Origin: CAXXHQ01 sp963665265
GTDB taxonomy: Bacteria > Planctomycetota > Planctomycetia > Pirellulales > Thermoguttaceae
Reading direction: 5' to 3'
Length of the DNA: 64,000 bases
Assembly (NCBI GenBank): GCA_963665265.2
Contig: OY762224.2
Coordinates: 2,666,001 to 2,730,000, forward strand
Shown one piece after another: positions 15,265-22,818 of this stretch. The position numbers and the translations under genes were made by a program. Positions within the stretch are counted from its first letter, which is position 1. Each line of letters starts with the position of its first letter. Under the pieces are notes generated by a model. It ran no database searches, was not told the DNA's origin, and saw only the letters and a list, made by a program, of their open reading frames with translations.

Positions 15265-15776
15265 AGCGGCTGCTACTGTTGTTCCTCTTGCTGTGCGGTT
15301 GCGACAGTCCGATCCCTCCGCGAGAGACGCCGACCGTTAATCTGCCGGCCTCGTTGAGACAGAGCAATTACGACGGCGGGAGCTGCGGGCACGCCGCACT
15401 AATATCGCTCCTTCGATGGCAAAACAAATCGGAACTGGCCGCCTATTGGCGGAGGACTTATAGCGGAGGCGTCTCAAGCGACGAGATGCCGGGGTACTTG
15501 GATCGGGCGAATATCCCGTATGCCCAAACGTTCAACGAAAAGAACGTCGCATTTTTAGAATGGGCGTGCCGCACCCGGCGGGGGACCGTGGTATCGTGCC
15601 ACGGCGGGCGGCATGCAGTGTGTCTGGTTTACCTCGACTCGAAAGTAGCCGGGATTCTGGACAACAACGAGACGGAAAAAATCAAGTGGATTAGTCGTCA
15701 ACAATTCCTTGACGACTGGTTTGACAGCTATTCGTGGGCGTTCACGCCGGTGTTTTCGCCGGTTCCGCCGAAGTAA
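15261..15776 (+). CDS. C39-like papain-fold lipoprotein
   Basis: A 171-aa protein with a lipoprotein signal (MKRLLLLFLLLCGC, Cys at 12 or 14 for lipid attachment). The mature part has GGSCGHAALISLLR (nucleophile Cys near 42), GGRHAVCLVYLDS (His near 117) and ILDNNE (Asp/Asn). This is the Cys-His-Asp order of C39-like peptidases. It overlaps the previous gene by 4 nt. Surface anchoring suggests action at the host envelope, perhaps lysis or exclusion. The family call is by motif order. A second C39-like gene sits at 55629. Confidence 0.7.
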   Translation: MKRLLLLFLLLCGCDSPIPPRETPTVNLPASLRQSNYDGGSCGHAALISLLRWQNKSELAAYWRRTYSGGVSSDEMPGYLDRANIPYAQTFNEKNVAFLEWACRTRRGTVVSCHGGRHAVCLVYLDSKVAGILDNNETEKIKWISRQQFLDDWFDSYSWAFTPVFSPVPPK

Positions 15777-15797
15777 GTCATTTCAATCGAGGTTCAA

Positions 15798-16391
15798 ATG
15801 AAAAATCTGTTGTTTATCGTCGTTTTATTGACGACGCTCGTTCCGCAGATGTTCGCCGAACAAGGCCGCTACGGCACCCAAATCAACGTTGAAAAGCAGG
15901 TCGTTGATCTGCCGCAAGACGAGAACAAGTTTTACTTGACCGTCTTCGCGAAGCCGGACGAGGCCACGAAGCTCGGCGGGCTGTTCAACCAAGCCGAGCT
16001 TGTGAGGTACAAGCAGGTGACGCACTTCAATGTAGTCTCCACGACCGACCCGATTTATAAAACTCGATACGCAAACGTCGCCGCTCCTTCCGTCAGGCTG
16101 CAAACGGCGAAAGGTCAGGTCATCGGAGAGTACAAGGGAACGGTGTTAGAACACCCGACGCTTTTGGCCACCGCGATTAGAGTTGATTGTTGGCGACGAT
16201 GCCGCCCGACTCCGGAGCCTGATCCTCAACCCGCTCCTGATTTCGACCCCGAGCCGGAAACGCAGCCCGAGGTCGTTCAACCTGACAACCCTGTGTTAGA
16301 CGTTTTGGCGGCCGGAGCCGCGTTCTATATCTTGGCGTTCGCCGGGGGATTCGTCGGCGGCGTTGTTTCTGCAAAGAAAAATTCAAAGTAA
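15798..16391 (+). CDS. Exported protein with Pro/Glu spacer and C-terminal membrane anchor
   Basis: A 197-aa protein. Residues 1-20 form a signal peptide (MKNLLFIVVLLTTLVPQMFA). Residues 20-125 are a soluble domain. Residues 135-160 are Pro/Glu/Asp-rich (PEPDPQPAPDF). Residues 165-190 are a Gly/Ala-rich transmembrane helix (AAGAAFYILAFAGGFVGG) with basic tail AKKNSK. The layout resembles membrane-tethered envelope proteins or spanin-like components, but no specific family is recognised. It is next to two hydrolase candidates and another membrane protein. Confidence 0.65.
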   Translation: MKNLLFIVVLLTTLVPQMFAEQGRYGTQINVEKQVVDLPQDENKFYLTVFAKPDEATKLGGLFNQAELVRYKQVTHFNVVSTTDPIYKTRYANVAAPSVRLQTAKGQVIGEYKGTVLEHPTLLATAIRVDCWRRCRPTPEPDPQPAPDFDPEPETQPEVVQPDNPVLDVLAAGAAFYILAFAGGFVGGVVSAKKNSK

Positions 16392-16402
16392 AGGTAAGCA
16401 GA

Positions 16403-16780
16403 ATGTTTGGCGTTTTTTCAGTTGCGGGAGTTATCGTTGCGATCGCCGTCGTCATCGTCGGCGTCGCGTTGGGTAAGTGGGCTTTCGGCGAAGACAAAAA
16501 GATCAAGCAACGCCGCGAGTTGGCAATCCGCCTTTCGGCCTTGCTGCAAGGCTACGGCCTGAAGCGACTGCCGAAGGTTTTGACCGCCTACGCCGTGTCC
16601 GACTACGCGGGCATGTTCGAGGAAGTCAATGACACGGTGAAAGTTTTTGAAAGCGGCGAGGAAGCGGTCGCCAAGGAATTCGACGCCGTGTTTCAAAGTA
16701 TTTTGGACGCGAAGCTCAAGACTCCGGAGGGAATGGCCTACCTTCGAGCGAAGATCGCCGAGGCCGACAAGAAACAATAG
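16403..16780 (+). CDS. Membrane-anchored small protein, 125 aa
   Basis: One hydrophobic N-terminal segment (residues 4-25, VAGVIVAIAVVIVGVALG) then a charged helical domain (EDKKIKQRRELAIRLSALL). It ends in a helix AKIAEADKK. One helix plus cytoplasmic domain is compatible with a holin- or antiholin-like factor or a scaffold, none proven. It is 12 nt downstream of the previous membrane gene, suggesting co-expression. Confidence 0.6.
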   Translation: MFGVFSVAGVIVAIAVVIVGVALGKWAFGEDKKIKQRRELAIRLSALLQGYGLKRLPKVLTAYAVSDYAGMFEEVNDTVKVFESGEEAVAKEFDAVFQSILDAKLKTPEGMAYLRAKIAEADKKQ

Positions 16781-16781
16781 G

Positions 16782-16829
16782 CCCGCCAATTTACGCGGCG
16801 GGTTATGCTCGACGCGGGCAGCGTCGAGC
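16782..16829 (+). other. Two consecutive RNA hairpins upstream of the tRNA
   Basis: CCCGCC (16782-16787) pairs with GGCGGG (16797-16802). GCTCGACGC (16807-16815) pairs perfectly with GCGTCGAGC (16821-16829) over a 5-nt loop. Neither has a T-tract, so they may be processing or folding signals before the tRNA rather than terminators. Confidence 0.6.
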
Positions 16830-16835
16830 TACATC

Positions 16836-16907
16836 GACTCCATCGTCTAATGGCAGGACGCAGGTTCTTGATAACCTGAAATGAAGGTTCGAGTCCTTCT
16901 GGGGTTA
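16836..16907 (+). tRNA. tRNA-like gene with 8-nt anticodon loop, identity uncertain (Gln-type UUG possible)
   Basis: The cloverleaf can be drawn by hand. The acceptor GACTCCA (16836-16842) pairs with TGGGGTT (16900-16906) through A-T, C-G and G-T pairs. The D-stem GTCT pairs with GGAC and the loop has AATGGCA. The T-arm is a perfect GAAGG/CCTTC with loop TTCGAGT (16888-16894). The anticodon stem CAGGT/ACCTG encloses TCTTGATA, 8 nt instead of 7 (or 6 if one more pair forms). No CCA is encoded. The extra base makes the amino acid uncertain. It may be a functional frameshift-type tRNA or decaying. Confidence 0.6.
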
Positions 16908-16994
16908 TTGATCGATAACACCTTTGCTTTAACACGCACACGGCACTACCAGTTTAACCGGGTGCGGCGATCTGGGCGAGTTTCTTTGGCGCCG

Positions 16995-17114
16995 CTCTGC
17001 GGGAATCCTGGTGGGTCGGTGCGTCCCTCGCAATTCAGCTTGGGCAGGCGATTTGGACGCACTTGAAGAATGAAGCCTAAGTAGTCCTTTGCGGTTCGAT
17101 TCCGCCTCGCAGGG
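16995..17114 (+). ncRNA. tRNA-like structured RNA of unknown kind
   Basis: A T-arm-like hairpin GCGG TTCGATT CCGC lies at about 17091-17105. The outer CTCTGCG (16995-17001) pairs with CGCAGGG (17108-17114) seven times, like an acceptor stem. Between them GTGCGTCC (17019-17026) pairs perfectly with GGACGCAC (17055-17062). At 120 nt and without a recognisable D- or anticodon arm, it is not a normal tRNA. It could be a degenerate tRNA, a large-insert tRNA or another structured RNA. A neighbouring stem GCGGCG/CGCCGC spans 16964-16995. Confidence 0.35.
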
Positions 17115-17117
17115 TTT

Positions 17118-17408
17118 ATGTTTTTCATTATCGCTGCCGCTCTGTTCGTCGCTCAACCTGACGTTACGCTGCTTTCAGCCCACATTGACGGCTGTGCGGC
17201 GTGCAAGAAGGACGAGCCGAAGCTGGCCGCGATTCGTCGTCACCTTAGCGTCGAAGACCTAACGGAAAGTCAGGCCCGGCGACGCGGGGTAAAAGAGTAT
17301 CCAACCTATATCGTCTTAAAGAGCCGCAAGGAAGTGTATCGCGGCACAGACATCAACGAGGCAATTAAGAATGCGAATCGAGCTTCCAAAGAGCGACCTC
17401 CACAGTAG
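17118..17408 (+). CDS. Exported thioredoxin-like protein
   Basis: A 96-aa protein with a short hydrophobic N-terminus (MFFIIAAALFVA) likely to be a signal. It contains DGCAACKKDEP, a CxxC redox centre. EYPTYIVLK near residue 62 supplies the cis-Pro loop of the thioredoxin fold. The length is that of a minimal thioredoxin. It may handle disulfides of the Cys-rich envelope proteins nearby; that is inference. It starts 4 nt after the tRNA-like RNA. Confidence 0.7.
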   Translation: MFFIIAAALFVAQPDVTLLSAHIDGCAACKKDEPKLAAIRRHLSVEDLTESQARRRGVKEYPTYIVLKSRKEVYRGTDINEAIKNANRASKERPPQ

Positions 17409-17715
17409 CCTGCGTCTCCTAATCAAAACTCCCACGGCAATTATTCAGCATGTCTACGACGACACGCACAAGTTTGCCGAGGTTGTTTTGCCCGAGGGCG
17501 TTTTGATTGAGTGCTGCGGAATTGAAGCGAGGTTCCTAACCTCGGCGGGGGCGGACGACCCGAATTTTTCGCCCGTGACCATTCAAAAGGCTTCCGAGCA
17601 GAAATCAACGCCCCGAAAAAAGCAGCATGTCGCAAACGATTCTGGAAGTGTTCGGGGAGACGTTGACGGAGGCGTTGAAAAGCCGGACGTTGACGAAATG
17701 CTCTCGGTGGGTTGA
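17371..17715 (+). CDS. Hypothetical protein overlapping the terminase start
   Basis: A 114-aa frame with ATG at 17371. The first 60 residues (HKFAEVVLPEGVLIECCGIEARFLT) look like a small beta-rich phage protein. The last 30 residues, which overlap TerL in another frame, are low-complexity. It probably is translated but may end in a weakly constrained tail. Confidence 0.45.
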   Translation: MRIELPKSDLHSSLRLLIKTPTAIIQHVYDDTHKFAEVVLPEGVLIECCGIEARFLTSAGADDPNFSPVTIQKASEQKSTPRKKQHVANDSGSVRGDVDGGVEKPDVDEMLSVG

Positions 17716-19288
17716 GCATCGCCGCATGATTGGGAGCGGCCCGTACTCATTTAGAAAACATCCGTGGTGCCGAGAAATCCACGATGCGACCGCCGAGTAC
17801 GTGTTCGCTCAAAAGTGCGCGCAGGTGGGCGTGTCCGAGACGGCAATCAATCGGTCGATGTTCACGTTGGCCGAACTAAAACGAGACGTTTTATACGTCC
17901 TTCCGACTCGAAGCAACGCTTCCGATTTTTCAAAAGCGAGGTTCGGTTCCGCCGTAAACCAGTCGCCTTATTTGAAAAATATGTTCGTCGATACGAACAA
18001 TTTCGCGCTTAAATCGACCGGCATAAACAACCTATACATTCGTGGAAGTCGCGGGGACTCTAACCTCAAATCGGTTCCGGCGTCTTTACTGGTACTGGAT
18101 GAGTTGGACGAGATGCAAGACGGCCAAATATGGTTGGCCCTCGATCGCTTATCCGGTCAAGATATTAAAAATGTATTGGCGATCTCAAACCCGACGTTGC
18201 CGGGTCGGGGGATCAATAAACATTACATAGAATCGACGCAGGATCACTATTTTTTCAAATGTCCGTGCTGCGGCCGCAAGACTGAATTGGTTTGGCCGGA
18301 TTGCATGGAGATATGCGGCGAGTCTCAGAGCGATGCGCGTTGCGACGACTCATATCTAAAATGCAAAGAGTGCGGCGGAAAATTGCCGCACGAAACGAAG
18401 CAGGATTGGCTGAGAGACGCATTTTGGCACGCAACGAACCCATCGGCTGACAAAAATAAGCGTGGTTTTCACATAAACCAGCTTTACAGCATGACGGTTC
18501 GCCCTGGTGAATTGGTGAGCCTCTTTCATGCCGGTCGCGGCGACGAAGTTGCCGCCTTCAAATTCATCACGTCGCGTATCGGTATTCCGTTTATCGGTGA
18601 CGGGGCACAAGTTACCGACGCGATGCTTAATGCGGCGATCGGTTCGCATTCGATGTCGGATTTGCGACCTGAGGACGGGAGTCGCTTAATTACCCTCGGC
18701 ATCGACCAGGGAAAAACGTGTTATTGGGTTGTAATTGAGTGGGATGTCCCACGGCATGTTATTGATCTCAATGCCGAAGCGACCGGGCGGCTACTTGCCT
18801 GCGGAAAATTTGGTGAAGAAGAGTGGGGGCACGCATATCGGCTAATGCGTGAGTGGCAGGTTAGGGCGTGCGTAATTGACGCTGATCCTCAAATTAGCGA
18901 GGCACGTCGGTTCGCGAGAAAGTTTCCCGGCTGGGTTTGGTTGTCACGCTATCGGAAAGGCGTGTCGGCGCGTGAAAGCGTCGTGCATGACGACGGAAAA
19001 GACGCGCCGATCGCCACCGTCGATCGAGCAAACTGGCTTACGGTATCTCTCGGGCGGTTCAAAGTCAATCCGCCGACCCTCATCCTTCCGCGTGATATTC
19101 CTCAGGAATATCGAGACCACGTCAAAGCGCTGGTTCGCACCTATAAGAAAAACACTTCCGGCGATTTAGTGGCGGATTTTGTGAACAACGGGGCAGATCA
19201 CTTTGCCCACGCCACCAATTACGCGGAAATTGCATTGTCGTTCGCTACGACCGCAAAAACAACTCAGACCATTAAGAAGGTGTTGTAG
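17627..19288 (+). CDS. terL: Terminase large subunit, GpA-like
   Basis: A 553-aa packaging ATPase-nuclease of the lambda GpA family. The deviant Walker A is AQKCAQVGVSET (residues 61-72, Lys 63). Walker B is LLVLDELDEM (154-163). An inserted zinc ribbon has CPCCG (212-216) and CKECG (246-250). The nuclease part begins near TLGIDQGKT (about 348), with DAD at CVIDADPQ. It ends in NNGADHFAHATNYAE. It powers DNA into the prohead and cuts concatemers. The ATG starts inside the previous frame. A small terminase candidate is the first operon gene at 14068. Confidence 0.93.
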   Translation: MSQTILEVFGETLTEALKSRTLTKCSRWVEHRRMIGSGPYSFRKHPWCREIHDATAEYVFAQKCAQVGVSETAINRSMFTLAELKRDVLYVLPTRSNASDFSKARFGSAVNQSPYLKNMFVDTNNFALKSTGINNLYIRGSRGDSNLKSVPASLLVLDELDEMQDGQIWLALDRLSGQDIKNVLAISNPTLPGRGINKHYIESTQDHYFFKCPCCGRKTELVWPDCMEICGESQSDARCDDSYLKCKECGGKLPHETKQDWLRDAFWHATNPSADKNKRGFHINQLYSMTVRPGELVSLFHAGRGDEVAAFKFITSRIGIPFIGDGAQVTDAMLNAAIGSHSMSDLRPEDGSRLITLGIDQGKTCYWVVIEWDVPRHVIDLNAEATGRLLACGKFGEEEWGHAYRLMREWQVRACVIDADPQISEARRFARKFPGWVWLSRYRKGVSARESVVHDDGKDAPIATVDRANWLTVSLGRFKVNPPTLILPRDIPQEYRDHVKALVRTYKKNTSGDLVADFVNNGADHFAHATNYAEIALSFATTAKTTQTIKKVL

Positions 19289-19608
19289 TGGTGGACATCA
19301 ATAAAGAGACCGTCAACGACCTCTACCACGGGAGTGTTGACGTTTCAACGACGCCGACGCTTCTCGCAGATTTTCTCTCGGACGCCTATAAGGGCGTCAT
19401 CATTCGAGCGCCAAGCTCGCAAGACCCGTTACCAAATTCGGCTTGCGTCTGGGTTGGCGGCCCGAGCATGACGCCGGGTACGGGAGCCGCAACGGACGGC
19501 ATGGGCGTCGCGCCGGGCGAGTCGTTGACTATCCCGATCGCAGACCTGTCAAAGATTTATGTCGTGGCGGCGATTACTGGACAGCGGGTTCAATGGTTGG
19601 CGATCTGA
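19288..19608 (+). CDS. Small virion-associated protein, 106 aa
   Basis: GTG at 19288 overlaps the TerL stop by 1 base. The pattern KGVIIRAPS, PNSACVWVGG and APGESLTIPIADLSKIYVVA, ending in QWLAI, resembles small beta-barrel proteins often placed near phage head or fibre genes; the function is undetermined. It lies between terminase and fibre in the structural operon. Confidence 0.6.
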   Translation: MVDINKETVNDLYHGSVDVSTTPTLLADFLSDAYKGVIIRAPSSQDPLPNSACVWVGGPSMTPGTGAATDGMGVAPGESLTIPIADLSKIYVVAAITGQRVQWLAI

Positions 19609-19609
19609 G

Positions 19610-22540
19610 ATGACAGCATTCGGGCATTCTGGGGTTTCGGCAGGCAGCGGCGGCACTGTTGTTACGGCTTCTTCCATGATCTTTAAGGGGGCATGGTCTG
19701 TCGCCGCAGCCTATGCGAAAGACAATATCGTCTCTTACAATGGCGCCGCATATATTGCCATTGCTTCGACGACGGGAAACTTGCCGACAGACGCCGCGTT
19801 TTGGTCGATCCTCGCCTCGAAGGGCGACGCGGGATCGGCGGGAACGGCCGGCGCGACCGGCGATCGCGGCTTGACGTGGCGCGCGGCCTACGATGCCGCG
19901 ACCGCCTACGCGATCAACGACGCCGTGAGTTACAGCGGTTCGGCCTACATCGCCGTGGCCGCGACCACGGGCAACGATCCCACGAACGCGACTTATTGGT
20001 CCGTCCTCGCCTCCAAGGGCGACGCGGGAGCGGCCGGCACGGCCGGAACTCCTGGGACGCCGGGGCTTGTTTGGCGCGGGGCCTGGGCCTCGGGGACCGC
20101 GTATGCGATCGGCGACGCCGTTTCCAACAGCGGGTCGGCCTACATTTGCATCGCCGCGACCTCAAGCGCCCTTCTCTCGGACGCCGCGTTTTGGTCGATC
20201 CTCGCCTCGAAGGGCGACGCGGGATCGGCGGGAACGGCCGGCGCGACCGGCGATCGCGGCTTGACGTGGCGCGCGGCCTACGATGCCGCGACCGCCTACG
20301 CGATCAACGACGCCGTGAGTTACAGCGGTTCGGCCTACATCGCCGTGGCCGCGACCACGGGCAACGATCCCACGAACGCGACTTATTGGTCCGTCCTCGC
20401 CTCCAAGGGCGACGCGGGAGCGGCCGGCACGGCCGGAACTCCTGGGACGCCGGGGCTTGTTTGGCGCGGGGCCTGGGCCTCGGGGACCGCGTATGCGATC
20501 GGCGACGCCGTTTCCAACAGCGGGTCGGCCTACATTTGCATCGCCGCGACCTCAAGCGCCCTTCTCTCGGACGCCGCGTTTTGGTCGATCCTCGCCTCGA
20601 AGGGCGACGCGGGATCGGCGGGAACGGCCGGCGCGACCGGCGATCGCGGCTTGACGTGGCGCGCGGCCTACGATGCCGCGACCGCCTACGCGATCAACGA
20701 CGCCGTGAGTTACAGCGGTTCGGCCTACATCGCCGTGGCCGCGACCACGGGCAACGATCCCACGAACGCGACTTATTGGTCCGTCCTCGCCTCCAAGGGC
20801 GACGCGGGAGCGGCCGGCACGGCCGGAACTCCTGGGACGCCGGGGCTTGTTTGGCGCGGGGCCTGGGCCTCGGGGACCGCGTATGCGATCGGCGACGCCG
20901 TTTCCAACAGCGGGTCGGCCTACATTTGCATCGCCGCGACCTCAAGCGCCCTTCTCTCGGACGCCGCGTTTTGGTCGATCCTCGCCTCGAAGGGCGACGC
21001 GGGATCGGCGGGAACGGCCGGCGCGACCGGCGATCGCGGCTTGACGTGGCGCGCGGCCTACGATGCCGCGACCGCCTACGCGATCAACGACGCCGTGAGT
21101 TACAGCGGTTCGGCCTACATCGCCGTGGCCGCGACCACGGGCAACGATCCCACGAACGCGACTTATTGGTCCGTCCTCGCCTCCAAGGGCGACGCGGGAG
21201 CGGCCGGCACGACTTGGAAAGGCACATGGGCGTCGGGCACATCTTACACGCTGCATGACTTGGTGTATTACGCCGGATCAACGTATATCTGCGTAATGGC
21301 TACTTCTAGTGCGCTGCCGACTGATGCCGTCTATTGGTCGTTGTTCTCGTCCATCGGAGCCACTGGCAACACAGGTACTACGGGCATAACTGGCCTCAAT
21401 TGGCAGGGGGCGTGGGTTTCAACAACGGCGTATCTGTTTCGCGACGCTGTGCAGTACAATGGGGCCGCTTATTATTGCACGGTGGCTAATACGGGGAACG
21501 CACCAACCAATGCTTCTTATTGGAGCCTTTTATCCGCAGGGGGACCAGAACCTAATTTGCTTATTAACGGCGGCTTCCGTCTTTGGCAAAGACAGGTTCC
21601 GACAACAGCAACTGCGCGAAGTGACGGAGCTTATGGCCCCGATCGCTGGATCGTGTTGTCGCAGAATGGCGCGAATTGTTATCAAGCAACTGGTGAAGCG
21701 CTGGGACAATACTGCGGCGTCATTCAACAGTCGTCCGCAACTGCCTCTAAGGTTGGCTTTGTGCAATTTGTCGAGGCAGGGGCCAGTATTCCAACTCGTG
21801 GGAGTTCCGTGACTCTCTCCGCGCGTATCTCGTCTTCAGCGGCGATTACCGCACGTTACGCCATTATCGGATGGACGGGGACTGCGGATTCGGTCACGCG
21901 AGATATTGTGAATAACTGGACCAGCACGACCTATTCCGCTGGTAATTTTTTCATCGCTAACGCTGCGGTGCTGAATCACGGATCAGTTTCATTATCCGCC
22001 GCCAGTGGGCAAACGGTAACTTTGACAGCCAATGTCACAAGCTCAGTTACCAATTTGGCTGTAATTTTCTGGTCAGATACGGCTACCGCGCAAAGTCAAC
22101 TATTTGCAGTACATGACGCGGGACTTTATCTTGGCTCAACAGCACCAACTTGGTCGGATGATCCGGCGGGTGATCTTGAAAAGTGCTTGCGTTATTTTGA
22201 GAAAAGTTACGCCCAGGGCGTAGCTCCTGGAACCGCAGCGGTGACGGCTGGACTTTGTTCTCGGTACATATCCTCGACCAATGGTTGGTTTTTATATGCG
22301 CCCGATTTTGATTTTTCTGTTCCGAAACGCTGCATACCGACCGTAACTATCTACTCGTTTTACAATGGTTTATCTGGCTATGCGGCGGAGTATTCTCTTA
22401 ACTCTTACGTTGCTGGCCGAGCAGCACAAGGCGGAAACGCATCTGAGCGTATGTTTTCGTTCTCACCGACGGCAGGTGATTTTACGATCAACACCAGTAC
22501 GCACGCAAGATTTCAATGGACGGCGGATGCTGAATTATGA
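19610..22540 (+). CDS. Tail fibre with tandem carbohydrate-binding-like modules and collagen-like spacers
   Basis: A 976-aa fibre starting at ATG 19610 (just after the previous TGA; the frame from 19559 is rejected). About ten copies of a CBM5/12-like motif (W..a..Y..gd.V.y.G..Yi....tg..P....W.il) alternate with Gly-X-Y runs such as GDAGSAGTAGATGDRG. Three and a half 130-residue units are identical in DNA. The C-terminal 330 residues begin NLLINGGFRLWQR and YGPDRW, typical of phage fibre tips. It probably binds host-surface glycans. Identical units indicate recent duplication, so length variation is expected. Confidence 0.85.
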   Translation: MTAFGHSGVSAGSGGTVVTASSMIFKGAWSVAAAYAKDNIVSYNGAAYIAIASTTGNLPTDAAFWSILASKGDAGSAGTAGATGDRGLTWRAAYDAATAYAINDAVSYSGSAYIAVAATTGNDPTNATYWSVLASKGDAGAAGTAGTPGTPGLVWRGAWASGTAYAIGDAVSNSGSAYICIAATSSALLSDAAFWSILASKGDAGSAGTAGATGDRGLTWRAAYDAATAYAINDAVSYSGSAYIAVAATTGNDPTNATYWSVLASKGDAGAAGTAGTPGTPGLVWRGAWASGTAYAIGDAVSNSGSAYICIAATSSALLSDAAFWSILASKGDAGSAGTAGATGDRGLTWRAAYDAATAYAINDAVSYSGSAYIAVAATTGNDPTNATYWSVLASKGDAGAAGTAGTPGTPGLVWRGAWASGTAYAIGDAVSNSGSAYICIAATSSALLSDAAFWSILASKGDAGSAGTAGATGDRGLTWRAAYDAATAYAINDAVSYSGSAYIAVAATTGNDPTNATYWSVLASKGDAGAAGTTWKGTWASGTSYTLHDLVYYAGSTYICVMATSSALPTDAVYWSLFSSIGATGNTGTTGITGLNWQGAWVSTTAYLFRDAVQYNGAAYYCTVANTGNAPTNASYWSLLSAGGPEPNLLINGGFRLWQRQVPTTATARSDGAYGPDRWIVLSQNGANCYQATGEALGQYCGVIQQSSATASKVGFVQFVEAGASIPTRGSSVTLSARISSSAAITARYAIIGWTGTADSVTRDIVNNWTSTTYSAGNFFIANAAVLNHGSVSLSAASGQTVTLTANVTSSVTNLAVIFWSDTATAQSQLFAVHDAGLYLGSTAPTWSDDPAGDLEKCLRYFEKSYAQGVAPGTAAVTAGLCSRYISSTNGWFLYAPDFDFSVPKRCIPTVTIYSFYNGLSGYAAEYSLNSYVAGRAAQGGNASERMFSFSPTAGDFTINTSTHARFQWTADAEL
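19790..21211 (+). repeat. Perfect 390-bp in-frame tandem repeats, 3.65 copies
   Basis: Units start at 19790, 20180, 20570 and 20960; the last is 252 bp. Comparing the lines base by base I saw no differences between units. Each encodes two binding-like modules and two collagen-like spacers. Before 19790 and after 21211 the modules are related but diverged. Confidence 0.95.
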
Positions 22541-22818
22541 GTAATTACCAACTTCAAAAAGACGGTTCGTTGTTAAAGGACGGCTCGGCAATCCCGGCCG
22601 ACGAACGCAACGCGGATTATCGCGAATACCTTGCGTGGGTCGCTGCTGGCAACGAGGCAGAATCCTATGTCGAATATGAGCCGTCATACGCAGATAAGCG
22701 GAGGTCGGCCTACCCTTCACTTGCCGATCAACTCGACATGATCTATTGGGATGGCGTCAACGGAACGACACAGTGGGCAGACATGATTAAGTCCGTGAAA
22801 GAGGCGTATCCTAAATGA
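22537..22818 (+). CDS. Phage tail-fibre assembly-like protein, 93 aa
   Basis: Overlaps the fibre stop as ATGA. The end (AYPSLADQLDMIYWDG ... DMIKSVKEAYPK) matches a small conserved phage motif often found next to fibre genes. Its role as fibre assembly chaperone is by position and motif only. Confidence 0.6.
   Translation: MSNYQLQKDGSLLKDGSAIPADERNADYREYLAWVAAGNEAESYVEYEPSYADKRRSAYPSLADQLDMIYWDGVNGTTQWADMIKSVKEAYPK

Noticed and set aside
16995..17114. Normal second tRNA
   Set aside because: No D-arm or anticodon arm of standard geometry fits between the acceptor-like stem and the T-arm; the length is 120 nt.
19914..21281. Repeated Arg/Pro-rich open frames opposite and out of frame within the fibre
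   Set aside because: They recur every 390 bp only because the fibre DNA repeats; their composition is that of GC-rich shadow frames.
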